64,000 bases of DNA from Biscogniauxia marginata. Lineage: Eukaryota > Ascomycota > Sordariomycetes > Xylariales > Xylariaceae. The DNA is taken from positions 1 through 64,000 of the forward strand of contig MU404066.1 in NCBI GenBank assembly GCA_022695795.1, written 5' to 3'. The notes below the pieces were generated by a model. It had not been told where the DNA came from. It did not search any database and worked only from the letters and a program-made list of their open reading frames with translations. Each line of letters opens with the position of its first letter. The stretch's first letter is position 1. Both the position numbers and the translations under genes were made by a program. Below are positions 12,660-23,420 of the stretch, piece by piece.

Positions 12660-15197
12660 TATAATAAATATAAAGTTAACTCGTTCTTCGAGCCATTATA
12701 AAAAATATAATTCTTTTTATAATTCTTATAATTCTTTCTTAATTTCGTCTTTTTTGAAACCTGTTTTAAGTAAATCGTGTATATCGCATGGTATTAAAGT
12801 GTAATATATATAACTTTTAATAATTATTTTGTTGTTTCTTTTGAAACTTAGGTGAAAATAATATACTTTAAAATAATATAGCTATCATGGAACGTTATTA
12901 TAAATGTATTTATTTTCTTTTGTGTTATTACTTTCTGGTTTTTAAGAATAATAATTGGTTTTATCCTTAAAACTTTTATGTACTTAATAAGTGTCATTAA
13001 TATAAAAGCTTTAATATAACGATATATATTTCTTTTTTAATTAGTTTTTCATTTTTAGCTTTATTTTAAGTTTTTTGCCTAATAACTTATTAAGCTAACT
13101 AGCATTATTTAAGTTTTAATAAACATCGTAATTGTTATTTATATAAAACCTCCGGTTTAAGTTATTATATTAACTTTTTTTAATATATTTCGTATTTGTC
13201 GTTATTATAATGGCTTTAATGTAGTTTATTATGATTTAATTTAATTTTTAAGTCGTATTTTAGTTTATAGGTATTATATTTATACGGTAATTCGTTTTTG
13301 TTATATCTTTATTTAACTTATTTTAGCGTGAAGTACTTTAAATACGAGTAATCGTGCTTTAAATAGTTTTTATAGTTAACTTAATAATATTTATAGTTTT
13401 TTTCTATAAAGACCTCCTTATTTTTCTTTGTTTTAATAGTAGTAATAATAAATATTTAATTTATTTCTTTGTTATCTTCGAAATGAACTCTTATTTTAAA
13501 GGTTTTTTTCTCGGGTTAAGAAATCCCTTTTATTTTTAATTTTTGTTTATTAGGATTTCGATACTCGTTTTTATAATATCTTTTTTTTTTTAGTTAAAAC
13601 ACTTAATAGTTAATTTATTTTGTTTCTTTTGCTCCTTTTAAGCGGTGTTGATTTTAACGGGGTTTAACTTAGTTTTAGTGCTTTTTTTTGTTCCGGCACC
13701 ACTTTTATGATTTTCTCTTTTCTGCTAATCGCCGTTCCTTCGTTATATTATCTTTTTCTTTTTAAAGTACCGTTTAAAGTTTTTGTTATTAATAGTAATT
13801 ACTATTATATCGTAGTTATTGAATTTTTCTGCTTTTTTTTCTTTATATAAATTTATTTTATATAATTTATTTTTATATGGTTTTTTAGTTTTTAATAAGT
13901 AATTATAATTTATTTACGAGTTTCTTAAATTTAATAGCGTAATTTAAAGCCTTTTTATCTTGTCGTAGTTTATAAAGTCGAGTTTCGGTTTATTATTTAA
14001 GGATTAAATTGCCGAATATAGATTTAAGTTGTTTTTTAAACTCTTTATAATTTTTAAAAACCTTTTTATGTCTTTTTAAGCGTTTAGTTTATTTTCTAAA
14101 TAATCTTTTAATACCGGTTAAAACCAGGTTAAAGTAGTTTCGACGAGAAGCTAGGATATTGTAAGAACTTTTTGTTTTTTAATAGTAATTATTTCGTAAT
14201 AAAACTATAAATAGGTTCCGGCTTAAATTAAAAATCTTTTTAAATCGCTTAACTCATTATATTTATTAAGTGTAATTAGTTTAAAACCCTTTATATCGAG
14301 GGTCGTTATATTGTTTTTATCGTTTAAGTTATTAAGGTTATTATCGTTTAAAAGTGATTTTAGTTATTTGTTTTTAAGAGGTAAAAGTTATTTTATTTAT
14401 TTATTTTCTTTTTAAGTGTTTTCTTCTTCTTTTTTTTAAATAATTCTTTTTATTAAGCTTTAAAGGTATTCTTTTAAGGCTTTTTTTTAGTTATAATTAT
14501 AATTAACTTTTATATTGGTTTTTTTTAAACCTTTTTATTATATCGTAAAAGAATTTAAAGCTTTTATTTAAAAGCTTGTTAATTGTTATTTTTTTTTTGT
14601 TTTTTTTGTTACTTTTTAGTTTTAAGGGACATGCTTATCTTAGGACGGTTCGATTAAAAGTCCCTTTTTTTAAACCAATGTTAAATATTAATTAAGGAGC
14701 TATCAAAATGTAATAAATCTCCTTATATATTCCTAATTAGTTAACTTTATAAATAAGTACGTATTAAGTTTTCTTAATTTAAAGATAATAATAAATTAAA
14801 ATTAATTTAAGTGATTTATAATGCTTTATTCGTTAAAGAGATTTTAAGGTATTTTTATTATAATATTAAAAAGTAATTATAGTTTTAAATTAATAGCTAA
14901 AAAACGAGAAATTAATTACATAAGAAATTCCAATTTACTTATACTTTTTTTTTTCATATAAAACAGTTAAATCGGTGAATCGCTTGTTACCTATTCTCGA
15001 TTCACCGAATCACCTTTGCTCACGTGACCTGCACGTAAGATCCGTAACATTCTCCACTGGATGTGTTCTATCCACACACATCCATATCACGTGACCATAG
15101 GCTGCTTTCCTTCCGGGATCTATGTCCGGTGCCAAACCAAGAATAATGGGGACAGTACCCCTGTCATTTGATTGCTTACCCTGGTTGGTTTGTAACA
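12660..15197 (-). mobile_element. Truncated second Gypsy copy (gag side plus one LTR)
   Basis: Positions of about 12,660-14,708 are collinear with about 8,590-10,659 of the complete element, for example the segment with CGTGTATATCGCATGG near 12776 and the block TTTTGCTCCTTTTAAGCGGTG near 13629. They are followed by an LTR from 14709 (TGTAATAAATCTCC). Only the 5' part of the minus-strand element remains; reverse transcriptase, integrase and the other LTR are missing. The zinc knuckle region (about 13,555-13,600) is further decayed than in the complete copy. All frames are broken. Confidence 0.75.
14709..15197 (-). repeat. LTR of the truncated Gypsy copy, half decayed and half intact
   Basis: The first about 245 bp match the family LTR and are RIP-like A/T-rich. 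From about 14,955 the composition becomes normal, and the segment ends GGTTGGTTTGTAACA, as the intact LTR ends GTTGGTTCGTAACA. The middle differs from the 15391 copy but shares the CACGTGA boxes and nearby paired repeats. A 10-bp inverted pair CGGTGAATCG / CGATTCACCG lies at 14973-14982 and 14998-15007. An alternative is that the LTR is truncated at about 14,955 next to unrelated DNA. Confidence 0.5.
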
Positions 15198-15390
15198 GAT
15201 CTATATAAATCTCGTTATTATAATAACTATATCGTCATGCATTAATTAAGCGTATATACTTTATAATAATATAACATTTTAATAGCGAAATGAAAAAATT
15301 AATAATTTATATAGTTATATATTATGAATTACGCGTGATTAATTGATATAGGTGCATCTCGGAGCCGATCGAGGGTTATTAAGGGATCTG

Positions 15391-15852
15391 TGTGACGAAC
15401 CTCCCTGTGTGTTCCTAGTCAGTTAACTTCACAAGTGAGTACGTACTAGGTTTTCTTGATTTGAAGGTAACAGTGAATCGAGGTTAGTTCAAGAGATTTA
15501 TAATGCTTCGTTCGTTAGAGAGATTTCAAGGTACTCTCACTATAGTATCAAGGAGTGACTATAGTCTTAGATTGATAGCTGAAGAACGAGAGACTAACTA
15601 CACGAGAGATTCTGCCCTTTTTATACCCGTCCTCCATTCCTTATATTCTTTGCTTTGGTATGTTGGATACCGTTGGATCCCTGGATCCTCGAGGATCCAA
15701 CGTACTGGATTCTTATGGATTCCCGAATCCATGGGAATCCATACCACGTGACGTTGTATTGCACCTCTAACTCAAACCATCCGTTCTTTGCATTCTTGGT
15801 CCGTGCCCAACACCCCTGTTAAAGACCCCTCCAACACTGTTGGTTCGTAACA
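15391..15852 (-). repeat. Intact solo LTR with target duplication
   Basis: 462 bp starting TGTGACGAACC and ending GGTTCGTAACA, flanked on both sides by ATCTG (15386-15390 and 15853-15857). No internal retrotransposon sequence is attached, so this is a solo LTR left by LTR-LTR recombination. Unlike its relatives at 293, 3571, 10660 and 14709 it keeps normal base composition. It contains a hairpin-capable pair CGTTGGATCC / GGATCCAACG (about 15671-15702). The 82-codon frame inside it is judged non-coding. Confidence 0.85.
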
Positions 15853-15857
15853 ATCTG

Positions 15858-16709
15858 GCGTTAAGTACGAAAGTCTAGGGTAAAATGGAGGGATCTAATT
15901 AGCTAGTTGAATTGTGGCAGTACTAATGAATTAGATGGTAGTTGATGAAGCTTCGCTGGTAAAGCACCTAGTTACCTTATATTGTCGCCGTCGTGCAACT
16001 AGGTGTAAGTGCTTATAGTCATGATATGAATTCAATTTTAGGTCCGCTTAGTGGTAGTTGCAGAAATTCTTGATATGTATTACCTTTTTTTTTTTTTTTT
16101 TTTTCAAACCAGACCTACTAATAGCCCATCTGTAGTAGCTTTGAGAGGAACGGGACGTCAGATCCCAGCATGCGAGCGTTTTCCCGCCGAGTGCGTCCAG
16201 GGAGGGACCCGGTAATCAGGTAGAAGAGTGGGGGTAGCGCCAGAGCACTAGCGGTCAATCTTCTTACCAGTATACGGACATGCCCGTACATACGCTACCC
16301 ACTTTTTTCCTGCCTTAGACTATTATACTTGTAGGTCCAAGTTCTGCGAGAGTCATTCGTAGGTACCACTATAATTATCCTCTTGTTCTATATAGACAAA
16401 TAATACTTTCCATTTCTCTCCCGTCTTTAAGAACTTCCAGGTAAACGGGGACTTCACACTTTACTTTTGTTGTACATAATAAATAAATGACCTAGCCTAC
16501 ATGAAGTAAGTACTCTTACACAATGTAATATACAGCTTGACCCTGATTATGTTATACCATCCTACGTCTCTTTCTTATATGTACCCCGAATTACTCAGTA
16601 ATTTCTTTTATCACATTGCTCGTCTGTGAATCCAGTCCTCTGAGGCCCTTCATCATTGTGGTCTCCCGGAGACAGGCACGTAGAACAACATCTTCCTCAT
16701 TGCACGGCA
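15858..16709. other. Intergenic region
   Basis: Normal base composition returns here. A run of about 20 T lies near 16086-16104. No gene with family support was seen on either strand. The right part is presumably upstream DNA of the gene starting at 16810. Confidence 0.5.
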
Positions 16710-16710
16710 C

Positions 16711-16720
16711 TTATAAAATA
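16711..16720 (+). promoter_or_regulatory. TATA-like box of the 16810 gene
   Basis: TTATAAAATA lies about 95 bp before the start codon at 16810, a usual distance when the 5' leader is short. Inferred from sequence and position only. Confidence 0.4.
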
Positions 16721-16809
16721 CCTCTCCCATCCGCAACGACGATAAATTTTCCTCTATCCTTCTCCATCTCAATTTCTCGTCTCATTACACACAAGACACC
16801 GTATAAGCC

Positions 16810-17674
16810 ATGGCCTACCAAACCAATCCCAGCAACTATAACTATAGCCCCTTAGAAGGAGGCCAGCCGGTGAGCTACAATAGCCCTTTCGCTATGATCA
16901 TTACATCCGTCCGGCATTTATATTGCTTGGAAGTCCACGCACTAATATGAGCTCCTTCAGACCCTCCTCACAACATCGGCATACTGCCAAGTCTGCAACG
17001 CCCTCCTTAATACTTCTGACGACAATGTCTACTGCCGTAACTATCCATGCCACTGTGCTCCCTCTGGTGACAACTCCGCGGACTCAAGCTCTGACTGCTA
17101 TTGCCAGTCGGAGACCACTCATGACCAAGTCCCGTCGACCAGCTACGATCCCGCCACGCACCTAAGCACCTCTCCGGCTTACCAGGGCCCCGTCGCTACT
17201 AGCTACGGCGTACACGATACCCCAGGCATGTCTACGCCAGTGGCAAGCGCCCAGGGGTATCCGTGTACTGCCGGCCACAACTCGGAGGGGTACATCCCAC
17301 CCTACACCTCCGCCATGACCCCTATCACTGGCTCAACCCTAGTACAAGCCAACGCTGATCCAATACCTACCCAGGGGTACCAACTTCCTTACAACGTCGG
17401 CTATGGTAACGGGTATGCGGACCCGTACGCAAACCTGTACTCAAACCTTTACCCACATACCGCCTACCAGGGAGACACCCAAAGTCTCTCGCAATCCCAA
17501 ACGCAGCATGGAATGGCACAGTTCCCTTCAGAGGCGAACACCAACTACAACGTCGACTTCAATCTCGACTCCGACTTCGACCTCAGGCTCGAGGCCGGGA
17601 CCTTCCCCGAGAATCCCATCGTCATCGTCAGTGATGATGAGGGTGCTGAGGGTAGCGAGGGTGAAGAGGCTTGA
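16810..17674 (+). CDS. Cys-rich protein with acidic, SIM-like tail; function unknown
   Basis: Two exons are proposed: 16810-16869 and 16961-17674, giving 257 aa. The 91-bp intron has a GTGAGC donor, a CTAAT branch point and a CTTCAG acceptor; it removes stops and joins two frames cleanly. The N-terminus is Asn/Tyr/Pro-rich (MAYQTNPSNYNYSPLEGGQP). Exon 2 opens with a Cys cluster (YCQVCNALL, VYCRNYPCHCAP, DCYCQSE), which could bind metal, though it fits no family I know. A long Tyr/Gly/Pro/Gln-rich disordered part follows. The end, PIVIVSDDEGAEGSEGEEA, is a hydrophobic core followed by acidic residues, as in SUMO-interacting motifs. There is no signal peptide or membrane segment. It is the first gene after the repeat island. 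Confidence 0.6.
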
Positions 17675-18868
17675 CTTCTACCCCTCCCCTTCTTTCTGTC
17701 CAGCATACCATCGTCTTTTTCTCTTCTTATTTGTCAGGAGGGAAAAACGTGGTATAGTGGTTTAATTCATCAAGTCTTCCTTCTTTCTTCATCTATCACA
17801 CTCTCTACCCACTTAGGCATCGATCCATAAACCTTATAGGGAGAAAGCTCTTCTTGTGATCCCCTTCTTATTCTGTTGACGTTTTGGATATATATGGTAA
17901 CGAAGCACGACCATGAACATGAGAGTGTGGATAGGAGAATATTGATGCAAGTATTGAATGACGGAATTATTAGAGTAAGTCTGGGATAGAAAGGAACAAA
18001 AGGGAATGGAGGACAGGCGCATAAGAGGGCTTAAAAGATACAGGGCCTAGAAGAAAGCATACTGCTGGACGACTGATACGAAAAGAGACCTGATAGGGTA
18101 TGGATGCATGGATATTTGTTGGTAAAAGGACGATATCAAAGGAAAGGTAGATTGTTGTTGGAATTTCTTATACTTCCCCTTCTTATAGCTTTCCCTTCTT
18201 ACAACCCCTTTCCACCCCTTTTTACAGCTAACCCCCTTTTCTCATATAGGTTTTCAACTAGGTGAAAAATAAGTGAGCACTGTTGTCACCTTTAACCTGA
18301 TTCTCGATGGTGCCGAGTACAAATTGAATTTCGATCTCTTTCAAAACCTTCCGTTGATTCATCGCTGCAAAGCTCGCCCGTAAGTATAATACTCTGGTGT
18401 GGGTTATATACTTACAAAAAAATTTCATACACCTTCATTCACGCCACATGAAATACCTATAACGCCCTGCCCTTTTACCTATCACACAATCCACGCCTCT
18501 CAACCATAAAACCCATACTCTAGCATCGTCGTTAAAACCAAAACCAAAACCCACTCCCCTTCATAATTCTATGCTCTCCCGTGGTCGTTGTCGTCCACAT
18601 TCGTGAGATCGAATAATAGCTATTGTGCCACAAAAAAAGAAGAAACGTCCAATGGATGAGTCACACAGCGGCTAGCCATTTCGACCCGTGCTACACACAC
18701 ATTGATAATCCGGACCAGTCGACTGACACAAAACTCAAAAAAAATGTGACGTCGAAGCCTGAGTTCTCCCCTCGCAATTCCTGTTGCCGAGTTGAATAAT
18801 AGGTCGTCGCTGGCCAGCGCTGGCCGATTGATTCTCCATAATAACATCGGTGCGGTGCGCCTCAAAAA
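17675..18868. other. Intergenic region between convergent genes
   Basis: About 1.2 kb holding the 3' flanks of the 16810 gene and of the GH16 gene on the other strand. T-rich and C/T-rich runs are present. Short frames at 17834-18022 and 18620-18865 show no family features. Nothing else supported. Confidence 0.5.
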
Positions 18869-20303
18869 TCACGAGGCTTTGTATACTTCGAAAGGACCAA
18901 ACTCCCAGAATGCATTCGTAAACGCGTCCGGGTTGTTGGCGACATAGTCGGTGCAGTTGCTCGGGCCTGTGTAGGGGTTAGTGTAAGTACTCTTATTATA
19001 CTTCTACCCTCAACGGAGGATGAAAGAAGAAGAAGAAAAAAGGATAAATAGAAGAAAAACTTACATCCGCTCTGCGCATACACGCCACCGGCGTACTGTC
19101 CGCACAAGTCAATATTGACGATGATGCTCTGGTTCCTGAAGTGGGAGCCGATGTCGCAGTCCGTGTTCGGGAAGTCGGCGGCGGCGGTGCCCCAGGAGCT
19201 CGGGTCGGGGTTCCTGGAGGTGATGTCGGCGGGGACGTCGCCGCGCCCGAACTCCCACATGCGGATGCCCTCGTCGCGCCACTCCATGGCCATGATGCCG
19301 CCCTCGGCGTCGTTGTACGTCGCGCCGTACGAGTCGGCCTCGCCCCTGACGCCGCAGCCGGCGTTCCCGTTGGTGCCGTTGTAGCAGGTGCCCTGAAGCG
19401 ACGAGCCCGTCATCTTGCGGCGGACGCCGCCCATGGTGCAGCCCTCCGTCGTGTGCAGCGTCATCTGATTGCCGTCCGTGGCCTGGTTGACGGCTTCCAT
19501 GACGTCGATCTCGCCGTTGGTCGGCCAGTCGTTGACGTCGACGAGCCACAGCGCCGGCCATGTACCACACCCGAATGGCGTGTGCTTAACGTCGAATATG
19601 AAGAGACCGTTCTCATACTGAGTCTTGGACTCGACTCGCACCGAGAACCTGCCAGTCGACGCATCAGGGGTCGAGCCAGGACCCACACTGGTGTCGACTC
19701 TTAGGACCGCTGTTTGATCAGAGGCGTAAGTAAGATTCTAGATGGGAACATAGTTAGTCAACTATCATTAATAAGTAGGGAGGAGGTTGATATCATACAA
19801 GTTGTTCTGCTTGCTCCCTTGGAACATAATGCACGAAACCCTCAGCGGGATCGTAGCCCGTGAAATAGTCGAATTTGTCGAAGAAGGTCGACCCCGTGTC
19901 TAAAAATCATCAAGTATTTGTTAGTTGAGATCCCTCCGTTTTCTGAACTGGGGCATGCTTCATCTGGACGAGTCTTACATTCATCGCTCAGTGAATAGTT
20001 GAGTTTCGAGTAATTCGGATACCGGTTCGCTTTAGTAACCTCGACGGGGACGACCACTACAATAATGATGATGATGGCGACAATCACAGCGACGATAGCC
20101 CAGGTCCTCTTGCGCCAGCTCTTTGGCTTCCACCACGGTTGATACTGTGCTTTTGGGCCCATGTTTCGTCGAGACGGCAATGGACGGTCTGTCGAGTACG
20201 GCGGCGGTGTTCCGGATAGTAACTCCACTTGGCCGTTCACATCTCTGACCTGGAAGGCAGCCGGACCGGGCTTGCTCGGATACTGTGCGTCTTCCCAACC
20301 CAT
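18869..20303 (-). CDS. Membrane-anchored GH16 endo-1,3(4)-beta-glucanase
   Basis: Four exons: 20303-19979, 19899-19799, 19737-19065 and 18966-18869, total 398 aa; all introns are GT-AG and phases agree. A Pro-rich cytosolic N-terminus precedes a basic patch (WRKRTW) and one membrane segment at about 67-90 (AIVAVIVAIIIIIVVVV), predicting a type II membrane protein without a cleaved signal. The lumenal/extracellular domain starts YTGSTFFDKFDYFTGYDP and contains FGCGTWPALWLVD, then GEIDVMEAV with the GH16 catalytic pattern ExDxxE (E218, D220, E223). It ends NAFWEFGPFEVYKAS. The family cleaves mixed-linkage or 1,3-beta-glucans, so a role in cell-wall remodelling or plant-glucan breakdown is likely. 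Exact substrate is not decidable from sequence. Confidence 0.88.
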
Positions 20304-23300
20304 ATTTGTACAAAAATTCAGACCTCTTCGATATCGTTCTGGGCCGTTCGAATGCTTGGCAGCGAATGCGAGAGACTTCTGCGCCGCAGAGTTGCTCGAC
20401 TATACAGGGTAGGTTTTACTCTGAATTCGGTAAGTCCCGAGTATAAGACTATATAATACAGACCTTATCGTTCGTTATCAGCGTCTTCAGAACAGGTCTT
20501 TTCGGGCCGCTAGGGCGATAAGAGAATCTATAGCTAAGCGATTAGAACTCAGCTAGCTAGAATTTAGGATGATGTTGATAGTATGGAGGATGAGTTCGAC
20601 AGGTGGGTGTCGGAACCGTTTTATTGGAATCTTTCAACAGCTCGCACCTTACCCGAGCTAAAGGACGCAGTTGCGGATACGAGGCCCGGGCAGGGGAGAT
20701 GGTGTGTTGCATGCATGCCTCCTGGCGATACAAGTAGGCCGATACAAGCAGGCCGATACAAGTAGGCCGACTGGGGGAAGGCTGACGCGTTGGGAGTTCC
20801 ACATTGGGCCGATCAGTATGTGCCGGATTGAGGCACGCATACACCTGTTATTCTACAGCAGTGAACCAATAAACGCCTTCACATAGAGGAGATAAAACGA
20901 ACGAGACCTGAGGGTTGACACATGAAAATCGTCATGTTGGCTGTAAGGGAGCATTAGACAGATGATCTCATTATGAGCAACTCATATACCCCCCTTCATT
21001 CCGATATGTCAGCACCACGCACTAATGTTTCGTAGAATCTTGTTATGCGCTGATACTATAAAATGTACCTATTTGAACTTTCTCTACTTCTTATTCATCT
21101 TCATCGACTATACGCAAATGAAAGTGACAAAGGTGCGACGATAGCCCCTATTGATGCAAACAAGGGACTCGAGACGGGCAATGTTCGATCGATAACTCTG
21201 GAGAATAAGCATCGGGACCTTGCAGAGGGGGAGTCCGTGCTTCGGGTATTGCGTACTCGAACCATCATCATTGTGTGATAGGGAGAATCTGGCAGTGGAT
21301 GTCTGGGCCCCAACGACGAACAATCAAGCATTGATAAGCACCCGTGCTTTCCATATGTGGTAAGGCGATTTCTGGAGCCCAGCGATCCTGCGGGTATAAA
21401 ACGTCGCATCCGCTAAAACGTACCATAGCCACGCTCTAAAGCCAAAAAAAAAAGTGTTCTCCAACCTGATAGGTAGTGACAAACCTGTAATGAGACACTT
21501 CGGACAAATATAATAGCCCGTGAGCTGATGAGAAAAGACGGCGATGTTCTCGTATTCTAACTATAAAAGAATCCCCATGTTGTCTTGTACGCACATATAT
21601 ATATAATACGCAGCTCCATACCAAAGTGCATCATTAGCTCGATAAATGAAAATAGCTTACCCTGGTTAGCAATGGCTAAAGTCAAGTTGTACATCAAGAT
21701 AATTCCTAACTAGGTATGTATATACTAGGCATGTATCGCGGAGTAGGTATAAGCGGATATTATTCTTGTCTTGGTTGATTATATACATGGTTTAGTTGAT
21801 TAGTACATATATACCTAAGCGTACGACTAGAATATCCGAATTAATTTGATATGCTTAACTTTTAATTAATATATTTAAAAGCAAACAAGTATATTATTAC
21901 TGTCACCCGGGGCCATTGCGTTTGCTGTGGGAAAGTTATTCGAATGAATGCGTTGCTATGGCTTAGTTTTGGTACTTAAGAAAGGTATGTGGCTCGCTAG
22001 CAGTGTGAGGAACGTTTCTTCCCTCACGTAATTCTTTTTCATTGTAATATAGAGATTACTCCAGCCCTCGCGCCTTGGATTTTGTTGCAGTCCATGACAA
22101 TTACACATGGCATTAATTGTCATAAAAGTAGTATAAAATATATAACATTATAAAAACAGTTATATATTAAGTGTTTTTATATATGTTAACTGAAACAATC
22201 CGATGCAAACAACTCGTCATGCACTGCTATACACATAAGTTAGGTAAAGTACAACTTACAAAGCACCTCGGTAACTATGTAGGTGCTACGGAATGATTCA
22301 CGTTCATTGGATCTTCGGCCACCACCAATTCAATAGAGAGCCGAGGCTCTCTACGGACTTAGAATTCAACTCTATAAGCAGGGTAGATGACACCATCCAA
22401 GTCTGAGTACCGGATCTTGTCTCGTCTGCTGCAGTTTGCCGGCAACCGCGTCCAGGCAATCCACGACCGACTCTCGGACAGAATCCAGCTTGCCTGAGTA
22501 TATGTATGATGACTTCTCTAGTCCGAATTCGATGAATTGGGGTGTTCTCTGTGACGGAAGGGAAATGGTCTTCATTCTGAATTGAATAACTTCTCTCTGA
22601 TTGCAACCAACTGCAGCTACCTGCACCTCTCTCGCCCACTGCAAGTCGAAGACAACGCTCAGAATCCCCCCAATTGCAATTCCGAAGGGAAAAGCCGCAA
22701 TGGGAAACTGAAGAGGGACTGAAAACGAAGGATGTAGCTCTCATAACATGCAAGGCCAAGATAACAGACACGCAGGATTGAGGTTGTATGCGTGTTTGAT
22801 TCATTCAGTGCGTAGTGCACTCTAAAATCTAGGCCAATAGCAAATTTCGCAATGTAGAGCAACTTCCCTATAGTATCTAATATGTAACTATACCTAAGCC
22901 AGAGATCGTCTTATAATTTCAACTTTGCAATATGTGTAACACAACATAATTCACAAGAAGTCAACTAGAAAAGTCAGGTTAGATTACACAACTTGAGCTT
23001 TTCAAAGGACACAGCGCCATTGTTTAAACTGCCTACTTAATCTAACCTATCTGTTTGTTTGATTCTTTATAAAGCCGCGGACAGAGATACACATAATCAC
23101 AACCACTCTTCTACTCTCAAGAGACTGCGACCATATATCATCTTTTTTTCAATTTAGTTATATACAGGTAGAGCACAAATTTCTACCGGCAAGGTAAGAC
23201 TCGCTCGCTATGAGTAGGTTCGTACGTAAAGGTAGGTATGTGCTGCATTTGTCAATACCTATTGAATAGTTGGCGGGCTATCGCAGTTCCTCCGCTACTA

Positions 23301-23420
23301 CTGCTGCCTTGCTTGATTATGTTATTTTCCATGTTGCGCCTGAAACTGAATGAATTAGTATGCAGTATACACCCGCTATATCTAGGCAGCCCTCCTTGAC
23401 ATTCATAATATAATTTTTTT
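20304..23420. other. 3.1-kb region without a confirmed gene
   Basis: No frame with convincing family features was found. A 60-codon plus frame at 20583-20765 (starting MEDEFDRWVSEPFYWNLS) and a 71-codon plus frame at 21063-21278 with a hydrophobic start (MYLFELSLLLIHLH) are the only candidates; both are weak. A/T-richer patches occur near 21840-21900 and 22115-22190. The region may hold decayed genes or unannotated transcripts. Confidence 0.4.
20727..20768. repeat. Three tandem copies of a 14-bp unit
   Basis: GATACAAGTAGGCC occurs three times in a row, with one C for T in the middle copy, followed by a partial GAC. The unit is not a multiple of three, which argues against a coding role for the overlapping short frame. 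Confidence 0.8.

Noticed and set aside
12568..12804. 78-codon plus-strand frame in the A/T island
   Set aside because: Asn/Ile/Tyr-rich reading across the border of the truncated Gypsy copy, in the opposite direction to its gag.
15503..15751. 82-codon frame inside the solo LTR
   Set aside because: It lies wholly within the LTR, its counterparts in the other LTR copies are full of stops, and no gene family is suggested.
19141..19704. 187-codon plus-strand frame over the GH16 gene
   Set aside because: It is antisense to a clear glycoside hydrolase, starts inside its exon 3 and is Val/Ala/Gly/Arg-rich as expected from GC-rich opposite-strand reading.
22304..22804. 166-codon minus-strand frame
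   Set aside because: Irregular composition without domains, signal peptide or splice partner; overlapping frames of similar quality exist on the same strand.
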